Shown: positions 12,283 through 24,570 of the stretch, piece after piece
Position numbering within the stretch: the first letter of the stretch is position 1
Layout: each line of letters opens with the position of its first letter
NCBI GenBank assembly: GCA_030704615.1
Contig: CM060731.1
Span: 24,802,001 to 24,866,000 of the forward strand
DNA from: Takakia lepidozioides
Lineage: Eukaryota > Streptophyta > Takakiopsida > Takakiales > Takakiaceae
Direction of reading: 5' to 3'
Length of the DNA: 64,000 nt
Notes under the pieces: generated by a model
Database searches by the model: none
Told to the model about the DNA's origin: nothing
What the model saw: the letters and a program-made list of their open reading frames with translations, nothing else
Translations under genes and position numbers: made by a program

Positions 12283-12823
12283 CATGTACAATTAAAATGG
12301 TGGGAGAGAAATCTGAGCACTGTCAAAGTTTTTCAACCTCAGGGAGATTATGGAAGTGTAAAGGTCCATGTTGGTCCAGTTCCTTAACCCTCCTTGAGCA
12401 TGGGTCTCTTGTGAGGGAGGGTATTTCCATGAAGACAAAGTATCTCCAAGCAGTACTGAGCGTTATTGCTCTCCTCCAGAGTGACTTTCGGCTTAGAAGG
12501 GAATTATGGGTGCCGACTTTGATCTGAAGAATATACCAGTTTGGGTATTATTTATAAATAGGTGATAATTAATCTGTGTCAGCGGGGTGTTGTCAATAAA
12601 CCTCAACCACGACTTCACCATATTTGCCCAACTACAGCTTAACTCCAAATCAAATTTTTCTATGTTTAAGCTGTCTGGAGGGTTCCTTATCTCTGAGGTG
12701 GCATCACTGTCATCTACTAGCACAAGGACTTACAGGACCACAATGGTGTGCGTGGATCTGTGGAGGTTTCCCTCTGCTGTACAAAATGCTGACAAGAGTT
12801 GCAACCCCTCCAGTCTTTGGGAA

Positions 12824-13520
12824 TACCGTAGTGGGAAGGCTGATCCGGCACTAAATAATTAGAAATGAATCTGCCTAATAATTAAGTGAAAATTTAGGCG
12901 AAATTCCAGAAACTTTACAAAAAAATGCCTAAAATCTCAAACAAACTCCAAATATCAAATCTCCAAATGCATGTTTCAAGGCATAAAGCTCTAGGAAAAT
13001 ATTTTTCTTAGCTCTGAGAAATCCTAGAATAATTGGCTGAACAATCAGTGCATTTGATGATTGATCAGATGTTCTCATGGCTCTTAACAACCCACATAAT
13101 TTGTTTTTTTTTTGTTTTTTTTTTTTTTTGAAGAAAGGGAAACACCTGGGAGCGCCAGCTCACAAATTTGGCCCCTTAGTAGTGAGAGGAGAAAATAACC
13201 TCTTTCATTTATGCGCCATGGAGGCGAATGAGTGGGACACCGCCCCGGAACCATATACCACCCGTCAGTAGCAAGATTTGACCCTAGAACCATCTGGGTG
13301 GCACTCAGTGCACTTAACCATCTAAGCTACTGACTGTTGGTACATAATGGTACAGTAGATAGAGCAAGTTCATGCAGGGAGTCACCGCCGAATTACTTAA
13401 AATCTCATCGTGGCATTGCCGTAAAATCTAGAAATTTCCTTAAGTTGTGCCGAAGTGTTTTGTTGTAAAGAAAATAAATATTCGGCACTTCACTGCCGGA
13501 TCAGCCTTCCCACTACGGTA
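12824..13520. mobile_element. 697-bp element with perfect 27-bp terminal inverted repeats
   Basis: The left end 12824-12850 starts TACCGTAGTGGGAAGG and ends CCGGCA; the right end 13494-13520 is its exact reverse complement. If the outer TA is the target duplication, the true inverted repeat is the inner 25 bp (CCGTAGTGGG...), as in Tc1/mariner-type MITEs. There is no transposase inside, so the element is non-autonomous. It contains the SINE at about 13101-13336. Confidence 0.8.
13101..13336 (-). mobile_element. tRNA-derived SINE with poly(A) tail
   Basis: Read on the minus strand, the head (from about 13336) has an A-box-like TAGCTTAGATGGTTAAGTGC and a B-box-like GGGTCAAATCTTG about 35 bases further on, then a tRNA-unrelated body and an interrupted A-run (the T-run at 13101-13130 on the plus strand). 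This is the layout of a Pol III-transcribed SINE. It sits inside the inverted-repeat element, so it inserted later. An ATTATGT word on both sides may be part of its target duplication. Confidence 0.65.
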
Positions 13521-14339
13521 GGCTCAAACAACAGGAATTCCGCAGTCATGTTGTGCTCACTGAAACTTCAGGACCGCTGAGCCACTAAATCTCCTTTTCT
13601 ACCTTAAGCTGCACTTCCAATCAGAACAGCTTTCCTGCTCCCACTGGGCTTGCATATAGCCCACAAGCTGCATATCCTAAGACAGTAGAGGTTAAGAGCA
13701 CCCTAACCAAACACAAGGAATTTCTCATCAAAAGACTGGAATCATCCAGATCAACATTGAACCAGATTACCAAAATTTATTAACTCTTGTGTTGTGTAAT
13801 TGCTGGTCTGGAGTGCTCCATACATAGCAGCAGTGTGAGATTGTGATCATGGCAAAGAACAAAATATGGTCAACCTGTTCAACCCACCCCCTCGCTACAC
13901 AGACCCATGTATGTGTGAAAATTGCACAATTCAATTGAATCACCCTTGCAATTCAGTTGAATGGTGCACTTTTAGTCCATGATAAATTGAATTGTGATGC
14001 ATTTCAAATCAGTGCCTTTTTTTGGCATTCCCTACCCAGCCCCTGATTCCCGTCCCATAATTCTTTTCTTTGTGACTCGCATATGAACTCTTGATAATAC
14101 GGAATGCATGCAACGCAATTCTGGGAATACGGGAATGCAAGGAGTCGGTGGCCGGTTGTTGATAGGTAGGTGTAACTTAGTACTTCCCGGAGATGCAGGA
14201 ATCCGTTGCGCTATTAAAATCATGGGGCAGGTTTTATAGTACAATGGGTTTCCAGGGCTGGGCTTGCCCTTCACTGCCTCAGTTTGTCTCCCTCATGGCT
14301 TGTTGGAGGTTTTGATTGTTTTCCCTTCCACTAATCCCA

Positions 14340-14790
14340 AATATAGTTGCCATTACGCAGGATGGGATAAAAATAGATAATAGAAAGGTGAGGGCAATCG
14401 TGGACTGGAACCTCCAACTTCGGTCCCGGGAGTTTGGTCATTTTTAGGACTCCCTTCTACTATCGAAAGTATTTGGGGAATTTCGCCAAAATTGCAGGGG
14501 CCGCTATCAGACCTCTTATGCAAGTCCAAGGTCTTGGTCTGGAACACCTTTTGTGGCCAAGCATTTGTGCAGCGGATGACGGAAGCTCAAGTCTTGAAGA
14601 TCCTGAAGTTCCACCGTCTATTTGAGATTCACACAGACGCGTCAGACTTCGCAATTGGGGGTGTTCTCATGCAAAATGGGCGTCAGTGGCTTACAAAAGT
14701 AAGAAATTGAACGACATTGAACGGAGATGGCCTACGGTCACTGGTTAGCACTTTCCGTAGTTAAGTCCGATCTAGATGGTGTTCCTGAAG
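14340..14790 (+). pseudogene. Ty3/Gypsy pol fragment (RT thumb to RNase H start)
   Basis: Broken frames give IKIDNRKVRAIVDW, then YYRKYLGNFAKIAG, then FEIHTDASDFAIGGVLMQNG and a NDIERR/PTVTG end. These are the order and spacing of the connection and RNase H regions of a Ty3/Gypsy polyprotein; the first RNase H aspartate (TDAS) is present. Several frameshifts and no LTRs nearby, so it is an old scrap unrelated to the element at 51-57 kb. Confidence 0.75.
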
Positions 14791-14949
14791 AAATTTATTA
14801 TGATTTTAGAACAATCTGGCACTTTGTAGACTATTTTTCCGATTTCATGGATGTTACATACCGACCCTTTCCTGTGTTGGTTGCTAGCTTTCATTTGAGC
14901 CATAGTGATGTATTTTCAGTATCCTGCATAAGAACGTCACACTAACTAG

Positions 14950-15735
14950 GTAATCGATTATCAAAGCCCTCATTTTTGAGATTGTGTCATCGTTCAAGAA
15001 TCACTGAAATGGCTTGAGCTGATTTTTAAGATATTGTAAAAAAATAGAGTTCATTATTTTCTATATTTCTGCAAGAACTTACGCGACCCGATTGGGGACA
15101 GGAGACCCTTTGATGTTGTTAAGAGAGCAAGGGAAAAATAACCTTTGCGAAGCCATGCCGACTCCACAAAAGGCATTACAATAGGGATCACCCTGAATAG
15201 ATTATGCATGTATTTCTTTTTTCTTTATAGTACTCCGTTCCTGGCATTAAGTTTCTTGTGGAAACTGAAATCCCAAAAAAAATAAAAAAATCCCAACTAC
15301 AAATACTACAAATAAAACCATTAATAATTAGTTATTTGAATAATGTTTGCCTCAAATTCTATGAGAATAATGACAAACCCCCACTAGGCTTCCTTTGATT
15401 GGTTGTCTTCTGTAGAAGAGAGACTAGGCATCATGTTAAGTCAAGGGAGAAATAGTAAGTTAAGGGAGAGTAGTAATAAGGGGAAGACTCGGCAATAGAA
15501 GCCCTTGACACGGTGTTAGAAGGTCCTTTGACCAAGATGTTTTGGAAAAGCAAGAGAGCCCATTGCCGTGTGAGGCTTGTTAAGAAAGTGTGCTAAAAAA
15601 AAACAAAAGGCCCGAAATGGAGTGTTCCAGAGGCCCGACGGATCCGGACTGTGACTGTGGTCGTTCCTCTCCGCGCGGAGCGGGGCGGCAGCTCTGCAGC
15701 GATGGTGCCCCATTCCCACACCCTCGTCTCCACCC
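14950..15735. other. Intergenic, A/T-rich, no gene seen
   Basis: No supported exon. The last 150 bases become GC-rich and should include the promoter and 5'UTR of the PSY-type gene. Confidence 0.4.
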
Positions 15736-17184
15736 ATGGCTGCTGCTCCGCCCGCCTGGCGCCCCTTGAAGCTCCCCTTGCTGTTGCTGCTGCTGGCTCT
15801 TCTCTGCATTTTGGGGTTCTCCTCGTCCAGCGATGTTTCTGCTAGCCGACCTTATCCCGATCCAGGTATTTCCAATGATATGTTTTGTCGTGCACACTTC
15901 ATCGAGTTCTCTTCCCTGCCCTCCCACCCTCGCCTTCTCCCTCAGCATAAAACAAATCTTCCTTCTGTGCATGTTGGTGGGTTTCTCTTTGTAGTTCTCT
16001 AGTAATCCTGTAGGTATATTTAATCCCCGTTCTCGTTTTTTGTTTGTCTCTCGATCACAATCGTGCACACACTCCAAGCCGCACACACAGGCTCTTACAG
16101 AAGTTTCTGTGCGGCCTTGAGAGACTATGATCAGCTAGACGCGGATCATAGAACCTGCTGTCAAGTGGGTCGAGAATCAGGATAGCCTACAGAAGACCTA
16201 GAAGTTTTCTAGATATTGGGCGCTTTGGTGTAGCAAACTACGAAGTCCACGGAGATTCACGTCTCGTTGAACTTAAACTGTCGATATATATGCCTGCAAT
16301 CGATTTGTGGAATGAAAGCCAGCTCACATAAGTAGAAGTGTGCCTGGATATCGTAGCTTCACGCTTCCCGATCAGACAACTTCTTGAGGTCGAGATTTAG
16401 GTAGATGTGTGGAGCTGCGATTGTCTGATGCCCTGAGGCAACTCAAGTCACCACTGCATATTAATCATCGGAACCCCAGCTTACAGATGCGCTGTGCAAA
16501 AGCCACTGGTCAATTAGTTTCGTAGGACCTGCTGAGTTGAGTTGTGTTATCACTGTGGCTTCGACAACCAAGAATCCGATACAGAAAATCAACTGACTGC
16601 CTGCCTTATACTCGCTCTCATGGTGTACTGCAGACGCAGGCGTAGCCTCGGCGCTTCTTCCTGAGGATAGCCTCGCTGTTGAGGATGTGGTATGTGACAT
16701 TATACAAGCTATTTTCTGGGTCTGCTCGGGGGTGTTTACTGGAATGTGCGTGCGTGTGTTTGGATTTCATCTGTCTTTGTCTCGTGCGTGTGAGTGTCGT
16801 GTGTGTGTGTGAGAGGGCGAGAGAGAACAAAAAAAGCTCTAGGTCGATTAAGAGGTATTTAAATAGAGCAGATCAGGCGTCTGTGTAACGTCGTTGTACC
16901 GAGCTCGGGACAGTCCATTTTCGTAGGAAATCGAAGTGCAAACACGAGGCCTGCCATTTTTGGTGAACAGACCAAGGTATGACGCAGAAATGTGCCATGG
17001 ATTAGTGCAGGAAGAGGAAGCGGTGGGAGGGAGTACGCATCAAGCAGCAGTATTGGGGAGAGTGGCAAGCTCCCAGGAATGGGACCGCACAGAAGATCGG
17101 GAGCTAAGATCGGTCAACGATTACGCCTGCACAGGTGCTAACAATAAGCACGATCCCACCGCAGACTGTCCACCGGGGTTGTAG
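15736..17184 (+). CDS. PSY-family sulfated-peptide precursor
   Basis: Three exons, 15736-15865, 16634-16689 and 16927-17184, join in frame to give 147 aa. Residues about 12-35 are a strong signal peptide (Leu-rich core, then FSSSSDVSA). The middle is acidic and variable. The C-terminus carries NDYACTGANNKHDP, which matches the PSY consensus DY-x4-AN-x-KHDP (Arabidopsis PSY1 DYGDPSANPKHDP). In this family the tyrosine after the acidic residue is sulfated by TPST and the peptide signals through LRR receptor kinases in the apoplast. Oddities are a longer precursor than usual, two cysteines around the motif (one at motif position 4, one near the end), and five extra residues after the usual end. 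Splice sites are canonical and phase-consistent. Confidence 0.75.
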
Positions 17185-18600
17185 GCGTGCTGCATGAAGA
17201 GGGGATTTCGATGGAGCTGATGCTGGAAGGGTACATATGACCGTGTGAGCATCAGCTCAGAGTGCAGTGCACGGCCCACTTACATGCAGCCCCATCTGAC
17301 ATCACTCGTGGGAAATAAAAAGCCAAGGCAGACGACAGTTGTGTGTTGGGATTGTTGTAGACTGGTACTTTGCAGACCAGTTTACCATAAAGTTGTCTCG
17401 TGTCATAAACTCAGTGCAGACCGTCTCGCATCTCTCCTTAAATGTTTGCAGAGTCGCATCGGTCAAAGCAGCCACTTAGTGAGCTTCCCTGCTGAGCTGC
17501 TCGATCATCTCATCAAAACTGAACTCTCGAGTCTAGTCTAGGCAGGCTTTACTATTTGATGAACCTTATGTGGAAGGATGGATTCGTCTTAAGCCAGATG
17601 CTCTTCTGTTGGTAATGGGCTCCAGACCTGGAAGTACCCATGTATATTTAAATCAGGCTTGTTTGTGCTGTCATGGATGAAAAGAAGGTGGTGATTGAAG
17701 TTAGTGCTGGCCTAATTCTGGTCCGGCTACCTTGTCTTATGCCAACAGTAACAAGTTTGGACACCTGGCAGCTGATGTGTGATGGAGAAATACTGTAATC
17801 GGTGCAGCCAGTAAGGGTTGGCCACTTGGCTGTTTAGATTAGCTCTTTATTTTATATATAGTCTATGCCATATGGGGAGCTTGGGCTTAGGCAATGTGAT
17901 ATGGTGTCACCCTTGGATGCAATGTACTATGTTGGATGTGAAAGTGATGATGCTCCTAGGTGCTGCGTGATTGGTTTTGTGACTGACATCCTTTGTGAGA
18001 GATCCTCCCCATCTAGCCTAGCTTGCTCTAAGCGTTACATTCCCCGTTATACCCAAGAGCTGGTAGAGGAAGGTGGAGTATCCCTGGTAGAAATAGTTGG
18101 TGGACATGGAGGTTTGTTGCATGTTAGTTGGAGGAGTGACGTTAGGCTTGGGAAGAGGGTACAAAGCAACATGGTGACGCAGAGTACAGTATGTGAGTGT
18201 CTGTTTGATCCTTGCAGCAGATTGCAAATACGATTATAAGTATCCTCCCATCTGATGGTTTTGGCTTTCTGGCCTTCTTTCTGTTTTTTTGCAGCACATC
18301 TGATCATGCCAGGTCACTGCTGTAAACCAATTCTTGCCAGTGACCTGGTGAAGGGTCCAGGAAATAGTGAAGGTTTAAGTGTCATAATGTTGGCTTTACC
18401 CACATAATTTCTGTACAAGACCAAACGATATTGTCTTTATTTCCTAATCGGGACGTTGACTTTGGACGAAAAATGAGATTACACGTCGTGTTGACTGTTT
18501 CGTCGCCCCGCAAAACTCGATGGACGAAAACCATGGATGGAGCAGTATGGCGTCCATGTGATTGACGTGGACTGGGTCCCGCAGCGGTGAGGAGCGCGTT
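17185..18600. other. Intergenic, no supported gene
   Basis: The first part is probably the 3'UTR of the PSY-type gene. An uninterrupted plus-strand frame of 124 codons at 17865-18239 has no recognisable domain and no splice or promoter support, so I leave it unassigned. Confidence 0.4.
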
Positions 18601-18610
18601 GCGAAGAAAG

Positions 18611-18618
18611 TATATAAA
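18611..18618 (+). promoter_or_regulatory. TATA box of dirigent gene
   Basis: TATATAAA lies 195 bp upstream of the chosen ATG. It is followed by a purine-rich 5' leader (GAAAGACAGAAAGAAAG and GAGAGAGGAGGAGAG). Confidence 0.65.
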
Positions 18619-18805
18619 CACCGCCGATGGAGGAAGAACGCATTCACACAATTTGAGCTTTCAGCGAGACATTCAAAAGAGAAAGACAGAAAGAAAGTTT
18701 GTCCAGAAAGACAGAGGGAAAGAGAGAATTGTTACGTCCACCGGAGGGCTTTCGAAGAGAGAGAGAGGAGGAGAGGAAGTTGTACTGGAAATCAGCTTAA
18801 GAACA

Positions 18806-19342
18806 ATGGCTGCCTCGAGCTCGCTAGTGGCACTACTCGGAAGCTTTCTGGTAATTGTAACGCTAGCTGCTCTGCCTGTGCAGGTGATGTCAGTGCGTAG
18901 CTACCGAGCCAAGGGAAAACCTAGGTCGTGGACTTGGTATCAATACGAAACATTCGGCTCAGGAACATTGAATGACGGAATTGGACCGATCACAAACAAC
19001 ACGTTGGGTGTGGTCGAAATTCTGGAGGAGAGAATGACACAGACTGCAGAACCGAATTCAACCTACTACGGTCGAAGTATCGGGAATACAGCTTATCACT
19101 ACCACCCAGACAACAGCATCCATGTCCAGCTCGCCCTCTCCAATTATGTGGTCAGTCCTTACAAAGGGAGCTTCACCCTGCAGGGTCTTGTCAACACTAG
19201 TGCACCATCAAGCACGCTTGTCATCACTGGGGGCACTGGCTTCTTCACGCTGGTCAGAGGATATGCCACCACCACCAGCGTCACCTTCGGACCCGGGAAG
19301 GTTGTGGTAAACAAGTGGGTGGCTACATTCTATTGGTTCTAG
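18806..19342 (+). CDS. DIR: Dirigent protein
   Basis: Secreted cell-wall protein of the dirigent family, whose members steer stereoselective coupling of phenoxy radicals in lignan and related phenolic synthesis; many members have unknown substrates. Intronless, 178 aa, the usual family length. The frame is open further upstream, but the ATG at 18806 is preferred because it starts directly at a classical signal peptide (ASSSLVALLGSFLVIVTLAAL). The mature part has the eight-stranded barrel signatures: TWYQYETFGSGTLND near the start, YYGRSIGNTAYH, and the hallmark GTGFFTLVRGYA near residue 150, ending in a hydrophobic strand (WVATFYWF). Two NxT/NxS glycosylation sites are visible. Conserved residues look intact, so it is likely functional. 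Confidence 0.85.
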   Translation: MAASSSLVALLGSFLVIVTLAALPVQVMSVRSYRAKGKPRSWTWYQYETFGSGTLNDGIGPITNNTLGVVEILEERMTQTAEPNSTYYGRSIGNTAYHYHPDNSIHVQLALSNYVVSPYKGSFTLQGLVNTSAPSSTLVITGGTGFFTLVRGYATTTSVTFGPGKVVVNKWVATFYWF

Positions 19343-20790
19343 ACACTCTCCATTCTTTAATCAGTCTGGCCAAACAGAGTGGACCGGTTCATGGGAAACC
19401 TGTTTCTTGCTTGAGGGCCAAATACTTGCTTGTAACCTACACTCTGAGTTTTCAATTTGTACTGGAAGCCAAATGGAAGACAGTGAGAAGTCCTATCAAC
19501 TTCTTCTTACACAACAGGGCTGACCTGTGGGTCATCTGTGCCTCTGCCTTCAGGCTGGGGCTCTGCCCCTGTAATGCCTCCATGCCATATGTTCCCCAGC
19601 AGCTGGGGCTGATGTGATGTTTCCTTGGAAACAAAAAATAAAAATAAAACCAAAATATGCTATTTTAGTTTTTAAATGTTTTCTTCTTCTTGTCTTTTTT
19701 CCATTTTCATTTTTTTTCATTTTTTGTTTCCTTTTCCTCCTTTTTTGAACGATCTAATGCAAACACATGTCAGTTATTTGTCATGTCTCCACCAATGAAA
19801 ATCTGTCCCCTTTTGTCGAGTTAAAAACAAGCTGTAAACTGTGAGGCTTTGCAGCAAAACTGAGGTGTGGCTACTGTTCTGAATAGTTTTACTAACTTAT
19901 CTGATGTTATTCCAGTGACTACCCTTAGGTCGTAGCCGGTTTAGCGTAGAGGACCATAAGGTCCAGTAGTTGTCCTAGTTTTTTTTCGCAGCCGACATGA
20001 TAATTCCAAATAAACACAACACGGATTTGTTATGTAGTCTCTTGGATAGAGCATTTCTCCGACAAACAAATAATTCCCGTAGCATGTTACAGGCGCTGGA
20101 AGTTTGAAGAATGCCACTCCAGTGACTAGGATGGGTTGCAACCCTACACGATGATCAGCTTGGCCCATCTTTGATCTGCTACCAACACCTATACAGTGTG
20201 ATTTCAAGCATAAGATAGATGAACAAGAATTATGCATGCTTCACACCACCCGTTATCTATTGTGGAAGTAGTTAAAACAGATTGAAGCTACCGCAATTGT
20301 TTTGGCCCTAAAATATATTGTGATTCACACTGGCCATAGTTTTTGGCCCAAAGTTGGATTAATACGAAATTTTTAGGACTCCCACATTTGGGTGTTCACA
20401 CTGGGGTTAGGAGTTAGGACCAATTTACTCATTTTTATCTTTTTCACCTGTTTCTGCATCGCGGAGGTTTTCTTGGTTGCTCCCTCGAGGCCTATCGCGA
20501 TACATATTGTTTTCTTCATCAATCTGTTGTGGTTGGATTATTCAAGCGATTTGAGACATGGGTACTGAAGATCTTCCTCTGCCACCACATTTTTGCCTCT
20601 TGTTCACGCTCGCCCTCTACGAAACACAAAAGATGGTTTTTCGGCCCTGTGAAGATGATTTCTCTTTCCCTGTCCGTGGTTTCTTCCTACTGATGAGCAA
20701 GAATGTACATCTACATGCGTGCCAGCTGCAACAGTTGTTGCACAGGATGTAATGCTAAACACTTTCAGCCTCAACATGGATATGTTTTGT
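19343..20790. other. 3' flank of dirigent gene and intergenic DNA
   Basis: The A-rich AATAAAAATAAAA near 19639 is a likely polyadenylation region. 20290-20430 carries TTTTGGCCC and CACACTGG words that could be the left end of the Harbinger element, but I found no matching inverted repeat on the right side. Confidence 0.35.
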
Positions 20791-20794
20791 TTCT

Positions 20795-21754
20795 TGAGTG
20801 AGGATTTGGGACATTGGGTGAAACCGAGGTCAACAACGTGGTTCTCACAATTTGTGATAGGATAGTTTGATGACCATCGCTGGATAGAGAATTTTAGAAT
20901 GTCGCAATTGACATTTTTTCAACTTGTTGAGAATCTACAAGCATCCATAGAAAAGCAGAATACGCATTGGCGCCTAGCAGTTCCAGTGGAAGTCAGAGTG
21001 GCATGTGTGCTTTACAAACTAGCACATGGTGCCACCTATCTCCTATGCTCGGAGCTTTTTGCTGTAGGAAGATCTACTATCTGTCTTTGCATGAGAGAGG
21101 TAGTGACAGCCCTCAATGATGTATTCAGAGGTGCAATCCGATGGCCTTTTGGGGAAGAGCTCAGGACAAGCATGGAAGGGTTTCGTGATTACTGTGGGTT
21201 GCCTGCAGTGGTGGGTGCCATGGATGGTTCTCATGTCACTATCCAGAAACCTCGTGGGCTTCATGCAATGGACTATTTCAGTAAACAAAAGTTCCATTAT
21301 GTGCAGATGCAAGTAGTGGTGGATTATAGGCGCAAATTCATTGATGTTTTTGTTGGCATGCCTGGATTTGTAAATGATAGCCATATGCTAAGACAATCTT
21401 CCTTTTACCAAAAGGCACAACACGAAGGCTTATTCAACCGGCAGCAAGGAGAAGGAGGGGTTCTCACCCTACTTGTTTGCTCACAAATGATATCCTTTGT
21501 TGTCTTGGCTCATGACCCCTGTTCGAGATGGGAGGCCACACACAGTACTGGAAAACCTTTACAACATGCATCACTGTAGTGGTAGGTCCGTGGTAGAGCA
21601 TGCCTTTGGAGTGCTGAAAAAAACATTCAGAGAGCTATTCCACATAATCTCTCTTGATGTGACATTTGTCCCAGATGTGGTGGTGGCGTGTTGCATCTTG
21701 CAGAATCTTTTGCTTGAAGGTCAATATGTGGACATTGAAATTTTACCCAAGTGA
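20795..21754 (+). pseudogene. PIF/Harbinger transposase, degenerate
   Basis: HARBI1-like DDE nuclease. In order: a PRSTTWFS/FDDHRWIENFRMS start (with a frame break near 20860), SRSTICLCMREV-like helix-turn-helix part, first catalytic Asp in VVGAMDGSHV, second Asp in PGFVNDSHMLRQS, and the catalytic Glu in SVVEHAFGVLKK. Between them a one-base frameshift near 21455 and a TGA at about 21488 disrupt the normally conserved GDSGYPLLPWLMTP region (here HK-stop-YPLLSWLMTP). The element cannot encode a working transposase as it stands. The minus-strand gene just downstream is its usual partner. Confidence 0.85.
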
Positions 21755-22277
21755 TTGAACAGGAGGATAGGAATGTGATGCAGTGAAGACGAAAACAACT
21801 TGTTGTGAAAAATCAGGTTTCTGAGGCTGGTCATGTAGATCTAGGTGATAATGACAATGATCTACTCGAAGGAAATGAGGTTTCAGGAGCACATTTGCGG
21901 AGAGAGCTATCTTGGAATGAATCAACGCATCAACTGAAATCCAGGTCATATCTCTCTATTTAATGTTTACAGCAATTTTGGTTCCACTTGTAACCACTAA
22001 ACCAGAGTAGTGTATTGATGTCACATGCAGCTCTGAAATCATCTATGTATGTACATAATATTGGCTAGCATCTTTCCAAAAAATGTGATCTTTTGTTACA
22101 AAGTAATCACAATGAACATCTGATTTTATGTCACAGCATGTCAATGTATATGGAGAAGTGGTGCTACATTGATATTGAAGGCAAGCTTCTGTCAGGTTAC
22201 AGTCACTTTCCATTCTCCTTGTCTTTGTTCTTTGCGAAGACCTCGCACATCTTGGACAAGACATTGACCATGTTGCG

Positions 22278-23058
22278 TTATTCTACTAGAGTAACCTCAT
22301 CTCGTTTCATTAGGTAATTGAGCCATGCTTTCTCCATCTCTCGGTGCAGCAGTCGCATATCCTCAATGGTCTTGGCAGCCTCAATTCGTCTTGCTTCAAT
22401 TTCCATAGTTGCATTCTTGGTTTCCATTTGCACCACCGTTTGCTTCACCATGGCCTCAACTATGGAGGTATTTCCTTTGGTCAGAGCGTCTACCATGGGG
22501 TTGAGACCACGTTGTCACTTCCGCTTAACACCAGTGTTTGCAGGTCGCCTTCCTCCAGTTGGGGCTGAAAGTTCAACTGTAGGGGAGCTAGGACGTGATA
22601 CATGTTCCGCTTGAAAGATTCACAAAATTTTGAGCAATATTGTGGGAGCTGACTGCTCATCATCAGGGTTAGCAATTCTGAGTGTTTCCTCAATTGCAGC
22701 TCCTTTCTTCTCCCAAAACGTCATTTCACTAGCATCTTGCTCCAATATCTTAACCAATTTATCGCTGTATTCATTGAGTCTTACAAGGTAACTGCCTTTT
22801 CTGTTTGCACATATTCCAAGTGCTACCCAATCCTCCAGGGCTAGTGTCTCAAGCAATAGGACAGGATTTTCATCACCTGAATCATTAATAGCTGCAGAGT
22901 CCAGCATTTGCACTGTAGAATGAAAATCACTTGGAGTGATTTGTGTGAGGGTAGCTTGTACAGCAGGAATCGGAGGGGGAAGAGGGGATTGGTATCCCAA
23001 TGCCTTGAGGTCATTACTCCATTCAGGAACATGCTTGGTCACCTTCTGCCATAAAAAT
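22278..23058 (-). pseudogene. Harbinger-associated Myb/trihelix-like accessory protein, C-terminal part
   Basis: PIF/Harbinger elements carry a second gene, convergent with the transposase, for a Myb/trihelix-like DNA-binding protein. Here, minus-strand exons give WQKVTKHVPEWSNDLKALG (the tail of such a domain) after an AG acceptor near 23055, an acidic middle, and a C-terminal coiled coil (VEAMVKQTVVQMETKNATME and following). A TGA near 22511 interrupts the last exon. The N-terminal DNA-binding exon is not identified upstream. The assignment rests on position and character rather than a diagnostic motif. Confidence 0.45.
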
Positions 23059-23059
23059 G

Positions 23060-24425
23060 AAGTCAGTGCATCATAAACAGATCTGGAAAATGAAGGGAGT
23101 AAGACTGATAACGTGTACAGACACCACTAAGTACATTGGTCAAGCGAAAGAGAGGGAAGATACTATGTCTTGTCGGGACATGGACAGGACCAAACATGGT
23201 CAATGTCAATTTTTACGACAAATCAACCTCATGAAGAGGCATTATCAGTCAAACTCCATTTCTAATCAGATCTTATGATGACCTCCATTACATTTCAAAG
23301 ACAAAGAATCTACCTGGTAGATTTCAATGACAAGAAAATGCGGGTGGGAGGGTGGGATTACTTAGAAGATCCCCTCCTTATAATAATCCGGCTTTATATT
23401 CTAAGGAACAGTATGCTAAACAAGTGTTCAGCCTGTTTTTATGCCTGTTTTAGAATTATAAGCTATGGGTGGCATCTAAGCAAACAATTAAATGTTTACC
23501 TATATCATGCAATAGTACTGCTCATCTGGAACCCAAAAGTTCCAGCTATTTTCCATTAATCACACAACCGGGATATTAAATCATCTGGTTACTTGACAAG
23601 ATAACCAGTTTTTTAATAACAAAAACCCAGAGCTTATCTGCTACATTTTTAGAACTTCTTGTAATCATGACACAGATTCAAAACTCATTGCATTGTTCAG
23701 TAAGCTTGATTTCCCATAACTGCTTTCTACTGCAGTGTTCTGTATCAGAATATGCCATAGCTAGCAAAAAACATAGCTATCTTTTTTGTAACATAAAATC
23801 CAGAGCCATGTTGTAGGTTAATCAGTCTTTGATTACCAAGCAACAACAGGGGCTTCTCTTTAAAACAACCAGACCTGGTTTATGTTTGGGGTCATTATGT
23901 TACAACCTTGACAAGGTGTTTGCACAAACACAACTGTATACAATCTGTAATTACAGAGTGACATGAAGAGGTAGCAGTTTACTTACCTTAGCAGATTGTA
24001 TGCAAGGTAAGAAGGAAAGGGGGTTCAGACATCCACAGAGGTTCCATATATTGAGCATATAAAGGCATACAGGGCTCAGTATAAACCATATGCAAGCTCT
24101 GGCCTCTCCCCTACCGTGTTGCTTGAAAGTGTACATATCAGAGTAGCAAATCGTGCTCTAGGCATGAAAAAAGAGCATATATTTGGTCTGGAAGCCCTAC
24201 TTCCAGTACCATATTTCAATGCAGCGGAAATCATAACCCAGAGTCCTTAATAGAATTCATGTGTTCTAAAAAGGCTCGCTAATGCACTTGCTGCTTCAAC
24301 ACATAGATAAAAGTTGTAAGCATATCCAGATTGGTCATGTAGTGAGGCAAAAATGAGACATCTCCCTGGATAATCAGCTGATGTCGATGTCACTTCACTT
24401 GCAGGTTTGTCATCAGATTCAAGCT
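23060..24425. other. A/T-rich intergenic DNA, no gene seen
   Basis: No supported exon on either strand. It probably includes the right end of the Harbinger element. Confidence 0.4.
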
Positions 24426-24439
24426 TCAAAAATCACATT

Positions 24440-24570
24440 AAGTGAGGACCCTCACCTGGTCCCATCACAAGCCCCCACAAGAACCAACAGGTTAGTGAGA
24501 ATTGTGGAACCCCAGGTGAATCGGGTCTCACGCTTGTTATCGCTGTACAACATGAGTTCTAAAGCAAGAA
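24440..24570 (+). repeat. Dispersed repeat, copy A (inverted partner at 26.5 kb)
   Basis: About 130 bp, roughly 85% identical to the reverse complement of 26520-26655. Both copies keep the same open frame, with HLVPSQAPT(R/K)TNRLVRIVEP as the shared core. It could be an exon remnant of a dispersed gene or element. Confidence 0.7.

Noticed and set aside
13260-13336. tRNA gene
   Set aside because: The A- and B-box-like parts are imperfect, no cloverleaf can be completed, and a poly(A)-tailed body follows; a SINE explains it better.
17865-18239. 124-codon plus-strand ORF
   Set aside because: No domain, no splice or promoter support.
20290-20430. Harbinger terminal inverted repeat
   Set aside because: GGCCC and CACACTGG words look suitable, but no matching reverse complement was found on the right side.
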